From Apus apus (taxonomy: Eukaryota > Chordata > Aves > Apodiformes > Apodidae), in the NCBI RefSeq assembly GCF_020740795.1, contig NC_067312.1, positions 54,145,905 through 54,209,904 of the forward strand: a stretch of 64,000 bases of DNA. The letters are read 5' to 3'. Shown here piece after piece: positions 25,793 through 37,800 of this stretch (the first letter of the stretch is position 1; every line of letters begins with the position of its first letter). A program made the translations under genes and the position numbers. A model generated the notes under the pieces. The model ran no database searches. It worked only from the letters and a program-made list of their open reading frames with translations, and had not been told where the DNA came from.

Positions 25793-27989
25793 TAACAGGA
25801 CTTCTCTGTAAATGCGAAATCATTCCGTCTGTGCTGTGTTTCCCTGTTGCCTCTGCTCTCTGCTACTTGTTTTTGCTGTGTAACGGTTGCTCTCTATAGG
25901 GCTAAAGACTGGACAGTAATAACATAAATTGTCTTTAATGTAGAATCATAAAGAAACGAGGGTATGATTAATTATGATTTTTTTATTTTTGTGAACTTCA
26001 TTTTGGACCCATAGGGTTTATCAGTTTTGTGTACAAAGTTGATGTTTTTAGAGCCTGCTTGTGACAAGCATAGCCTGGCATGTTGTGATCAATGTTCCCT
26101 TGGAGGAGCTGTTTATCATAGTACTAGTTGCTGTTTCAGTTTGTACTTTGAAAGATAGGGACAGGAACTCATAACACACAACAAGAAAAAAGCAGGATTT
26201 GTCTCACCAGGACCCTGAGTTCTCAAAACATGCAATCCAAAGACTATATTAAAACTCTGTTCTAGAATAATAAGTGTTAATAACCTGATGTGTAATCAAA
26301 GCAATCTAATGTAAAACCATAGACCACCTAAAGGTGGTAGCTCATTTAGTTACTAGGATTTTATAAACACAGTGAATATTAACAAAATGCATGGGTTTAA
26401 ATATTAGTAAAATTCAGGAGTTTTATTTGCTTTATAGGTTTTTCTTCTCCAAATCTTGTTTCTCCACTAGTTGGTTGTATGTTTGTAAGCAAAAGGGTGG
26501 GATTAAAACTTTCATAAGGGAAAATTATTATGTTGCCAGCTAAAGTGTGCTTTCTGTTCAGAGTTGGATAAATGAAGACTGTTAGAGGTTGGATTGTTGT
26601 GAAGTAATATTGAAGGCAAAAGTTCATTTTATGTGACTGGTGAGACTTAGGGGAGTGAGTAACAGAAGAGAAGAGTTGTCTACCAACAAGATGGATCATT
26701 CATTTAAAGAAAAGATGTAGGCTTTCTGGACGCACGGGAGAATGTAAGCAAAAATAGGGATATACTAATGCTGTGCTGTCTCCTGAGTCTCCAGACAGTC
26801 TGAGATTATGACTTTGCCCTAATTTATATAATTGGTGTATTAATACTGAAGCTTTAATATAAGGGATGATTCTTACAGTGGCTAGTTATATTATTGATTG
26901 TTCCAACAGATGAGGAACAAAGACCGCTGCATAAGAAAGTGTCATGCAATGAGAAACTGATAAGAAATATTGCGAAGGAAGGGGAGAGGAAACAAAACAC
27001 AGATGAGACCAAAAAAGGACAGGAAGCATGGGTATCATAAGTGTGACCATGTTTTTCCTGCATACAACACTACTTTCCTAGAAAATACAGTAGTAATTGA
27101 AAAGTCAGCTTGTGAATAGAAGCGTTACACTCTATTGTTGATCTTAATGCAAATCTTTCATCTATTAGGACAAACTTATTGAAGTAATACTTATTTTGTG
27201 ATGCACATCACCATGCAGACCTTTATTACTTTCTAGCCACTTGACTGCAAGTGTGCAATTCTTAGAGCTTTTAGTCCTACAGCTATGTGGTTGTTTGAGA
27301 ACATGAATCGTCCTTTAAAAAAAAAAAAAAAAAAGAAATTGCCTTTAATTGTTGTACAGAGAAGCTTTAAATATGAAGCTGAAAAATAAATACTCGAAAG
27401 GCAAACAATCTAAAACGTTTCTTTAGAGTGTCATGGTTAAGTTCAGAATTGGAATTTTTTTTGAAGTGGGCATTTGTAAGGTTCTGAAAGTTAGAAAAAC
27501 TAGTTAGAAAAACTGATTTCATGCTTTTACATCGAATGATTGATTAGTTGAGAGACAGATCTTTTTGGTGGCTTTCTGTGAATCCATAGTGGGTTTAGGA
27601 TACATGGGAAGTGGTAATTTTTTTCCCCAATATTATTTTCTTAAACTAAGTTACGTATATTTAGTTCTGCAGTACAACAGAAATGGAAGTAACTAAAGTA
27701 GATATCTTCTATGCCACAAGGTTAAGCTACTGATAAACTCTGCATCCTGGAATTCTGTTTTTGTGTTGTTCCGTTTTCAGAAGGAGCTAGGATTAAAAAT
27801 TAATGGTAAAAAGTGTGTGTTTCATACAGAAATTTTGCAGAAATTTATTTGATTGCTATTGTGATCCTACTAGGTTCATCACTTTTTTAACAATGTTTTC
27901 CTTTGTTCCTTTAAGCTATTTACCATTACCTTTGCAATAATTAGCTAACTTCTTTCATTTTCTGTCTTCGTTTTTTTTTTTTCATGCAG

Positions 27990-28023
27990 TGCTATTGCAA
28001 ATTTCTTAGCAGTTGGTTTAAAG
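27990..28023 (+). other. PTBP3: PTBP3 exon 2 (34 nt), probably untranslated here
   Basis: The exon lies between TTCATGCAG and GTAGGAAT and has 34 nt, the size expected for the second exon of PTB genes. Read in the ancestral frame it gives (G/R)-AIANFLAVGLK, clearly related to the mammalian start VVTDLITVGLK. Mammalian PTBP3 uses it as coding sequence after a MDG start in exon 1. Here the identified leader puts TAA directly before it in that frame, so I annotate it as 5'UTR or as coding only from a first exon I could not find. A 34-nt cassette here would change the leader, not the protein. Confidence 0.75.
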
Positions 28024-30419
28024 GTAGGAATCTATATAGAGCCTTTCACATACACTTCTTACTACTTCTGTTAAAACCCTGCCTGTTTTTTGCTGCTATC
28101 ATAATGATAGTCATAAGCTTCATGGTTTTGCTCTGTTTCTCTTAGCCATATTTCTTTCTCAATTTTAATGTTTAATAACAACAGATTACAAACTGGGTTG
28201 CACTTAAAGGCTATGTAAACTTCTTCTGGCCAAATTCAAAAGAGACAGCTTACTGTTGGTTTATTTTCATTATTGGATGTTTAAATCATGTAAGCATCTT
28301 GCCACTTTTGCATTGTTAAGCATAAAATGGCACAAAACTATCTCAATATAACATTGTACAGATACATTTGTGACTTCAAGCAAAAACCTTAAGTTTAAGG
28401 CAAAGTATCTTCTCATGGGGCTTCATTCTGTGTTGGGTTTATTTGCAGACATGCTCACACATTCAATTGCTTATTCAGAATTAGGATGAAGATTTTTAGT
28501 AAGGTTTTTGTTTGATGTCCTGTTTATTCTTTGTAAAAGGATTATATTTGAAAGGAATATATTGAAGTAACTTCCTCTTAAAACAAAAAACCTGTGTTAA
28601 TTCATGAGGAAAACTTTCAAGTTCATGTATTTAAGGAAGTACAGAAAGTAATATCTATTGCTAGTAAAGTCTGTATTTGAACTATCAGAAAACGGTATTA
28701 TCAGAAATCCTAAATTGATGATGACACTACAAAGAAAAGCTGCCATCTTCTTTTTGATGCAGTTTCAAAGGAAGCACTGATTCTGTGCCATGGATGCCTG
28801 CTTGGTGTCTGAAACATTCAAAATTGTATATGGATTCCTGTCCTTTAGGATTAATGTACAGCCTTCATAGTAAGTGGAGTTATTTCATACTTTAAGAATG
28901 AAAATGCATGTTTTATGTTAATTTTAAAACTTAACTAGTCATGCTAATTTTACAGCTCTTGATAATCACATTCTCAAGGTTGGTTTTGCTGATGGTACTG
29001 TATTTTACTACTTTGCCCTCCTTGCTCCACTGCAGCCTCTCTCAGTGCTGCAATTCAGCTGAGCAGCCTGGACATATGTTCGAGGGGAGGACCTAGAAGA
29101 GAAGAACAAACCTCTTATAGTGAATTTTTAGAAAGGCATGATTGGTATAAAAAGTCTGTAATGTCTTTCATAAGCTAATTACTTACTTCCTGGCATCTTC
29201 AAATTGCATATTGATGGGACATAAGCAATTTCAAGAGGAAAAATATTGTTTCTTTAGTTCTTGCCTTTTATCTAGCATAAATGCAAAGTAGATGTTTCAA
29301 TGTTCTGACCAGTCAGGTCATGATATCTGTTTTGGACTTTCTGCATCAAACTGCAGATTTGATACACTGGGTAATAGTGTATCTTGTTTTAAATTCTGAA
29401 GTAGTCAGTCTTATATGTGACAGCTGCAAATACAAATATGTCTGTACATCTGGATGCAGACTTAGCATTACTGATTTTTTTTCTCTTCAGTAATAAAAGA
29501 GATGTAGTTATAAAAGTCTATATGTTATTGTTTGGTTTAAGTGAACAGCAAACAGACCAATAATTACATGTGGCTTATGACAACTTCTGCTGGTAACTCC
29601 TGTGAATAGTTTGTTCTACAATTCTACACCATGTCCTCACTGAAGTATAAACTTCTTTGATGTGGGAGTAGTGTCATTTGTAATTTTCACTTCTCTTTTT
29701 CACTCACATTTGTGCAAACTTAGTGGAGCAATATTTGGACCTTGCATTTTATTATGCTTATTCACAGACTGTAATATACTTAAGGAGAGGCAAATGTCTT
29801 TGATATTGGCAATGCTCATTTAGGATTCTCCTAGTGTACAAACCAGAAAGCTTTTTGTTTTGCTGCAGTAACAAAGTTGTTCTTCTCTAAGTGGGAATGC
29901 ATCTCAAGGAATTTGAGAAATTAGGTTTTAAATGACTTGTTGGTTTAATTGCTTTTAAGTATGAAGGTGTGCTGCGAGCCAATCTTGGGGGGCTACCGCT
30001 GCTGTAGTCCCTGGGAAACATAACAACAGGGATGTGCAAGACAAACTTATTTAAAGCTGAGTAAGTGTGCAAAGTGTTGCATGAATAAGAAGTGTAGAAA
30101 AGGTTTTTGGTGATATGTCTGTCCCACTGGAGTTTTGTGCAAATTACTAAATTTTCCAAAGTCAAATTTACTAATAAAGTATTCTTAAAATGCAAATGCT
30201 CCAGTGCAGCGTTTGTATAAACACACCCTGTCAGGGGAGAACAACCTGTATTAAAAACTGTTCCATTCACTCTCACACCGTTAATTTTGAGATGCCTTCA
30301 GTTTGATGGGTTTTTCGATTGTTTGGTTCCCTGTGTGTGGTCTTCTATCCCAAACACATTATCTAATAGTGATACAAAAGAATCAAGTCAGTTCCTGAAA
30401 CTGTTTGATGCTGTGTGAA

Positions 30420-31250
30420 GACCCGGGTAGGGCAACCTAGGGAGCTTCAGATTGGACCCCCTTTTTTTCTAAACTCCTCCGCAGAAAGGAGCCAGACCTG
30501 GCTATCCCAGGGAGAGTGATTAACATGTCGCTATCAGAGCAAATGCTCGACCATTAGGTACCCCTTGATCAGATTAAGGTGAATATTAGGTTTAATTAAA
30601 GCTGAAGAAGGAATACTGATACTTCAATTATTATCTTAGGCTGCATGATCATAAAGGCTGACATTTAGATCACAAGAGTAGAATACATACATGTTCAAGC
30701 TGCATGTCCTGAGAAAAAATCGTGGTTAGGCCTTGCATTACTTAATGTTTTAGGAAGGAAGAGAGAAAAAAGGAGAAGAAAAGTTAAGAGACAGATAATA
30801 GCAAATCACCAGTCCTGGGTTGGGCCAGCCAATGGGGGAGGGTTGTGTCAATGAGGCTCCCAAAACCCACCATTGCAGCCCCCGGGTTTATAGGCCTAAT
30901 TTCCTTTTTACCAAGGAAATGTAAGATTGAGTCATAAAGCTGAGCAGCTGTAGTGAACCTCTGCCCCCTCCTCCCCTCGATCCTTGTCGTTTTCTCAGTG
31001 TGTATCAGCCGTATGCAGGCCATCAGCGTTGTCTCCATCCTCTCAGGCAGGCCTTTTGGGATGCAAACGAGGCTTTGTTCAAGGGGTGACAACTGGGTTT
31101 GAACACTGAGTGCAGGTCCTGAGGGCTGGTCCCTCACATGCTGCTCTGTGACAAGTCCAGATAATAATAGTTTTTCTTTGTTTGTTCTACTGGTTAGTAC
31201 TAGTGGCCTACTGAACTCCACCCTGGCACTAGGAGCACATTGATGAGAAT
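30420..31250 (-). mobile_element. Unassigned GC-richer block, possibly an LTR-retroelement remnant
   Basis: This block differs in composition from the intron around it. On the minus strand it has a CCCATTGGCTGG CCAAT-like box and CCTATAAACC, a TATA-like box, about 70 bases apart. The minus frame 31221-30784 (145 codons) has no domain that I recognise. I cannot name the family, find terminal repeats or fix the ends. The LTR idea is inference from promoter-like words and composition. Confidence 0.3.
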
Positions 31251-33161
31251 TAAGCTGTCCTTAGTTTACTTTTTATACAACAGTAGTTCCAAAACCTGTG
31301 GGAAACAGGAAAGTTTCTATCTGTCATTCTATTAAAGGCAGCAAAACGTAAAGTGAAAGTTTAATATTGACCTGCCTCCCTGTGTAGTTTTCAGGATTGG
31401 GAAAGGAAAGCAGTGGTATTGATGTGCTTTACTAAGTTGTCATGCAGATTGGTTTTGTCATGCCTTCGTCACAAGGTGCAGAATAAAAGGCAAATTACTA
31501 ATTACCTTACAGATGAGAAAACAAAAGGAAAAACAGTTCTGTGTAATAATGTACTTTTGTTCTCCTGCTCCCTCTCTTAGACAAATTCGCAGACCTTAAA
31601 TGGTGGAGAATTCTGTGTCTGTATCATTATATAAAGCAGAGGTGTGTACAGTATGATACTTCCAGTTTTAGAACACCTTGAGAGCTGACATTTGTATTTA
31701 AAATGTCAGGGATCTTTGTGCAGGAGCATTAGAGTCTATGAAATACACTGTGTTGATAGTCTGCATAGAGCTTTCTCTGAGCTCAAGCTAACATGCTGAC
31801 TCTATTTTACGTGGTATTTTAACTTACTCGGATAGCCATGCAGATATCTGAAAACAGTCAGTTCTTAATATGTATAAATACTTTCAGCTGAAAAAGTAGA
31901 TGGCTCAGGAATATAATTTCTTACTTTTTCATAAATTGTTATTTTCCATGCTAGAAAAAATGGGAATGGTGCTTTTCATAATTTAAAATGTTGCTTAATA
32001 GCTCTTCATGTGAATTCAACTGTCCAGCCTAAGTCTATATATGTATTTGAAGCCCTTGTAAGTGAAGGCTGAAGTAGACTCTTGGATGTGAAAACACTGA
32101 GCTTCACTCTTAAATTTGTGGAGGTAACTGTAGTGTAACTTCCAGGAGAAGGGGAGAAAGAAGATTACCTTGGGGTGACCAAGTAAACCAGTAAACCTGG
32201 GATAGCAAACTCACTTTCTAGTACATATAAGCACTATCACAGAAGCTGGAACAGGCAGAATTTGGTTTCTGTATGTAGCCATCTTTAAGCCTAGAACAGT
32301 CTCTCAGGTTGTCTTGCAGGATATCATCATTAGGAGAGAAGGATGTCAAGTGCAATGCATTTAGTAATCAAATTGCTTTTTATTGTAATATTAGGATAGT
32401 AGTAATGGACAGTTTATAATAACTGAAAAATCAACAGTGCCTTTGTATAAATAGGAACATTTTATTATTGTGGGTTTTTTTCCCATTTAGGAGCCAGAAA
32501 AGATCAAGCCTTGGTGGACTTGAGTTTAATGCATCCCGTTCCCTTTTTAAACTGAGTGGAAAGGTACAAGTCACCATTAAGGGGGTTGCCAGAGGGAAGC
32601 AGAAGCTCTGTGTGGTAGAAGCCAAACTAATGTAACATTACAGAGGAAGTGGCCCAGATTATGCCTTTATGATGATGCTTGGGGAGTTGCCATTGCCCTT
32701 TGGGACTGGCTCACACACTGGAAGGAAGAATTAGCAGAAATGAGGAAAGCTACTGGGAATGGCTAACTTGTGGGGAGGAAGCACAAGGGATGTTAGAAGA
32801 CCTCAGTGCTTAGGGGCAACATGACAATGCCTATATTGCAAAGGGAAGACCCCACTGGGAAACAGATTGTCAACCATGAAGATGACCAGGCAGCACAGAT
32901 CACACAAGTCAACAAAGACCTTGGTTAGGAGTATAAATGGCAGCTACTTGTTTCTTGAAGGACTCACAGAATAGCATCCTGCAAAACTAGCCAGGATTGT
33001 AGACACAAATCAGAAAACTATTAGGGTGCCTAGACATTCACCCGGTGATAGAAATCAAAGTGCTTCATCAACATGGGAAGACTTGAGACTGTTCACAGTG
33101 TATCCACTGCAGCTGAAGCACATGGTTAAGATGTACTCCTTGCTTGGAGTACAGATGCTAA

Positions 33162-33296
33162 TGTTTTGTTCTGCCTTCTTGGTTTCCCATTGTTGTATTG
33201 TTGGGAGCACTTGTAATCTTAACTGTGGCTGTTGTAGTCTTGTATATAAAGATCTGGAAACCAATGCAGAAGAGAAAGTGTGAATTTGAGACGTGA
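33162..33296 (+). other. Short frame with a membrane-like segment and basic tail
   Basis: After a TAA at 33159-33161 the frame runs 44 codons to TGA at 33294. It reads CFVLPSWFP, then about 20 hydrophobic residues (V, L, I, A, G), then KIWKPMQKRKCEFET. This is the layout of a single-pass membrane protein's C-terminal end. It overlaps a donor-like GAC|GTGAGT (33293). No ATG or clear acceptor serves this frame. It may be an old pseudogene or transposon remnant, or chance. I do not recognise the family. Confidence 0.25.
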
Positions 33297-34816
33297 GTAA
33301 CTTCTTACTACTTATTGTCAGATGAACGAGTGCTGCTGAGGTGTCAAGCAGTGGTGAAATGTACCTCGGCCTACAGAGCTGACTTCACCCAAGCACTTAG
33401 GGTAATGCAGGCCTGTAAGTTTGACCTTACAGTACAGACTACTCCGTTCAGCAAGGAAGGGGGAAGTAGTGAAAAGCACTTTTCTGTAGTGTTCCACAGA
33501 ACACCACACTTCAGTGTTCTTTGAATTAATAATCACTCTTCTACAGAGGGAATAATAATAATAAAAAAAAAACAGTTAATGTGTGCTGATTAATCCATTT
33601 AATCTGTCACAACATAAACTGTGACACCATATAACTTTGAAATGTGTGTTTTATGAAGCTGAAACCATTACCACTTTACTTTGAGCCTCAGTGATACGAT
33701 CTTCTTCTTTAAGGTTTTGTTCTTGGTAAATATTTTGAAGATTGTGTTAGTATTGTGAGGAACGGAGAAGTGTGGCTTTCTGACTTACCATACAATGAAA
33801 AACAGCTTGGCATTTGTCAAAATGGTCACTACAATTACTGAAAATAATGAGATAAATAGACATGTATTATGTAAGCAGACAAAACCTTGTCTGCAAACGT
33901 TTTCTGACCTTGTGTGTATCCCTGTATCCTCTAGTCCTGCAGTCTGTTTCACAAGGTCAAAACCAATAAGGAATGCCTAAGGAATGTATGTCCCAGAAAT
34001 AAACAGGTTTTTTACTTGGAGCTTGATTTGTACATTCATATAACCTTATTCTGTAGGGTAAATGCTGTAACATTTGGGAAGGCAGCTAGAAATCAGTGAA
34101 TTCTGCACTGAATTTTTCTGTAGGTATACATTATTTGACTATTGGTATTAGTTTCTCACTAAAGGGAAGTTTTGATTGAATTAGCTAGGCATTTCAGAAT
34201 AACTTAAATAATTAATAACATATTTTTATTCCTGTTCACAGATGCATTGTTTTTTACAAAAATGTAATTTATACTTATTCCTTTACTTAGATGTTGATTT
34301 TCATCATGTAGCATAAGTCATTACTGTGAAGGATACACTACATTAACCCATTTACTTAAGTGTTTGATATGTTCTTATCTCTAATGTTTATTCTTGCTTT
34401 TGGGTATGGATCTTGTGGCTTTTTCTACTTCAGTTAACTTGTGTTTGTGTGCATGTATGTGTGGTTCTGGGAGAAGATTTTGAGAAAATATTCTTGATTG
34501 CATGTTTGTTTCTGAAAGTCCTTCCTGGGCATCACATCTTAGAAATGTTTGATTTTATTTTTTTTTTTAAACTTAATTAGCATAAGGAGATCTTTTTTCA
34601 ACAACAATTTGTTCTTGTTTGTTTGTTTTCTTCTCTTGACAGAGACACTGGGATTACTCACTGGCTTTGCGTAAGGCCACAGCAATAGTGAATAATGTGT
34701 ATAGGAGGGGGGTGTTTTTGGGAAGAATAAATTTCAGCAGTTGTTTCACTTTTGTATCAAGCTCTTTCTCTGGAACAGCTACAACATTACTAGTAATCTT
34801 GTCTTTTACTTTTTAG

Positions 34817-34892
34817 TGCGGACCTGACAAGCTTGTTTCTTCTGGTGTCAGTAACAGGACTTCTACCATGAACAATTCTACTCCAGCTAAAG
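34817..34892 (+). CDS. PTBP3: PTBP3 exon 3, contains the start codon
   Basis: The exon has 76 nt between CTTTTTAG and GTATAC. The likely start ATG is at 34868 in good context (ACCATGA) and codes MNNSTPAK. The 17 codons before it still resemble the mammalian N-terminus (CGPDKLVSSG against RGSDELLSSG). They have changed the key Arg of the nuclear-localisation motif to Cys (TGC, as from CGC by CpG decay) and Glu to Lys. This fits their being untranslated or only partly constrained. It ends in phase 1 (codon 9 split). Confidence 0.88.
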
Positions 34893-37800
34893 GTATACAT
34901 AAAAAATATTTTTATCACAGTTTTTTAACAGAGTGTGTTTTCTCTGTAAATGGTAGTGCTGATGCTGGTGGTATTTATGATCACCATAAGCAGCCTTGCC
35001 AAGCCTGAGCTTCAATCTGACTACAATATAAGAGCTAATGGAGTCCATCCAATTCAGTGACAATATTGAGGAGCTCCAAAACAGATAAGCTGAACTGGGA
35101 AAAAAATATTTTCTGTAGTAATCATTAAGCAAGTAATCTTCTGTACAGTGCCTGCTCAATTATCCTGTAGTTGTGCATTTGAAAGAAATTTGTTTTGAAG
35201 TATTCAAGGCTATCAGGATTACAGAAATGGAAGATTATCGTCCTCTACCAGTCTCATTTTGGTGGAACATCGGGCACATTCTGTGGATAAAGAGTTCAGC
35301 TGATTCCCTTTGGTATTCTTGTTCCCGCTTTCTGCCTTACCTCCAGAGCTTCTTGAGCAGCAGCACAGTTCTGTGATTTGCTTACAGATATTTTTCTGCC
35401 TGTTCTTGTTCCCAGACAGTCTTTGCATGGGCTGAGGTAAATGGTAGTGGTTTTGCAAGGAAAGGAGTAGGAAAAATTATATTTAGGTTTTTTTCTTCAC
35501 AGATTGTTCTTCAGCAGAATTTTTGTTGTTGTTGTTTTTGGAGATGCTGGGAAAGTGGTGTTCCTCAGGGCTCAGTGTTGGGACCATTTCCTTTTAACCT
35601 CTTTATTGATGATCTCGATAAGGACATAGAGTGTATTATCAGTAAGTTTGCAGATGACACCAAGCTAGGCAGGAGTGTTGATCTGCATGAGGATAGGGAG
35701 GCTCTACAGAGACACTTAGATAGATTAGATCATTGGGCTGATGTTAATGGTCTGGGCTTCAACAAGGGGGAAATATGGCTGGAGAGTTTCTGGCAGAAAA
35801 GGACCTGGGGGTTCTAATTGGCAGGAGGCTCAGTATGAGCCAGCAGTGTGCCCAGGTGCCCAAGAAAGCCAGTGGCATTCTGGCTTAGAAATAGTGTGAC
35901 CAGCAGAAGAAGAGAGGTGATTGTCCCCCTGTACTCAGCACTGGTGAGGCCACACCTGGAGTGTTGTGTCCAGTTTTGGGCACCTCAATTCAAGAGAGAG
36001 ATCGAGGTGCTGGAGCGAGTACAGAGGAGGGCAATGAAGCTGGTGAAGGGCCTAGAGAATAAATCTTATGAAGAACACTTGAAGGAGCTGGGAATGTTTA
36101 GTTTGAGGAAGAGGAGGCTGAGGGGAGACCTCATCAGTCTCTACAACTACCTGAAAGGTCATTGTAGAGAGGTTGGTGTTGGTCTCTTCTCACAGGTAGT
36201 TGGTGACAGAACAAGAGGGAATGACTTCAAGCTGCAACAGGGGAGGTTTACACTGGACATTAGGAAAACATTTTTCGCAGAAAGAGTGGTCAGACACTGG
36301 AATAGGCTGCCCAGGGAGGTGGTTGAGTCACTATCCCTGGATGTGTTTAAGGGTTGTTTGGATGTGGTGTTGGTGGATATGGTTTAGGGGAGAACTTTGT
36401 AGAGTAGGGATGATGGTTGGACTCGGTGATCCCAAGGGTCTTTTCCAACCTGAATGGTTCTATGATTCACTAGTGCTCCCATCCAAACAAATTTATGCTC
36501 TGCCCCACTGCATGTGTTGAGAAGGATGCAGTAAGTAAATTTGGTTATCTTCAGATTTAGATCCTACCAAAAAACTGAGAGAAGGGTGAGAGTGATTTCT
36601 TTAGTAGTATGTTCAGCTTAGGTGGGCATGAAGTATTAATGGCAAATGGCTGCATAAGTTAACTTTAAGTAAAGTAATTTAACTAGCTTATGACACAGAC
36701 AATTGCCTGTGAGCAGTGGTTTCCAAATAGTTACTTTTATAATGGGTCAAGAGACAGCAGTTGACCTTCTTAAGCATGTAAGATTTACTTGTAGTTCCGT
36801 AAGGGGAGGAGAGAGTTTGAGGAGCTCACTTGAAGATTTTTTGGTTTGATTTTTGACTTGCATATGTCAGATTGCTCATACTTCTACTAATTGATTCAGT
36901 GTGACATCTGTTTGACTTGGAACAGCTTTATCTTATAACTCAGTAATTTAATAGCTGAAATACATATCAAGCCTATGTAGATAGTATTTTTTTGAGAAGA
37001 AACCATCTGTCAAGGAACATAAATTTGTAGTGAGTTCAAGTGGCTTTTATTAATTACCAGTGCAACCACTGATCCTTCATAGTAAAATCTAGGGTGTCTA
37101 CATTATATTAAACTCTTAATAAGGTAGATGTATTTTTCTCCTAATAAATCCAAAAAGCTTCTAATTCTCATTGAGAACTTTGTACTGAATTTTGAGTTGA
37201 TTTAATCTCTACTCAGATGCATCTCTTTATCTCTGCAGTGTTTTTTATCATCTGCCAGGTCACATATCTGAAATATGTTTTGGGTTTCTTGATCTGAGGC
37301 TACTTGCTTGGGAAATACATTTGTACCAGGCATGAATCATGACTGTAATGAACTTCCCTTGGTAGCACAGGCCCTAGATTTCACTTTGTTCATAAGGCTT
37401 CTCTTATCTTTGTCTGTCTGAACTGGGTGAAAGCAAAAAATCCTTTGAGTGTGGAATTTGGAAGAAGTTTCCCTTGGGCATGATGTAAAGAATTGTCAAA
37501 TAAATTTTGAAATTTAGATGCCAGAAAAAAACAGATGATTATCACTATGCATCAAAATTAATATAAAAAAAATTGCTGGAGAACAAAGCACAGTTTAAAA
37601 AATACTGAGGTATTTATACTTGGAGTGGAAGAACTGCTAGCTTTCATTGCTGATTTAGTGACTTAGCTGAAGTTCCACATAACTGAATATAATTACATCA
37701 GGAAAAGAAGCACTTTAATAGCATTTTTAGTATTAGTCACTGGTCAGAAGTCAGATCAACTAGAGCTAACGTGCTTGCTAATGGGTAGACAGTGAAACAC

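Larger units (their letters stand above)
19159..27989 (+). other. PTBP3: PTBP3 intron 1
   Basis: It is bounded by GTGAGT and TTTTTTTCATGCAG. It holds a minus-strand CR1 fragment (24589-25471), a small CR1 tail (23491-23520), a G11 run near 21920, a GT/AT microsatellite (25751-25792) and a poly(A) run near 27320. A slightly GC-richer patch near 22.5-22.67 kb could be an enhancer or minor promoter, but shows no usable ATG and donor. Confidence 0.6.
28024..34816 (+). other. PTBP3: PTBP3 intron 2
   Basis: It runs from GTAGGA to CTTTTTAG. Apart from an unassigned LTR-like block (30420-31250) and a short membrane-segment reading frame (33162-33296), I see only AT-rich intron sequence. Confidence 0.6.

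Noticed and set aside
30480..30560. tRNA-like gene or SINE head in the unassigned block
   Set aside because: No A box and B box at the right distance, and no cloverleaf that I can draw.
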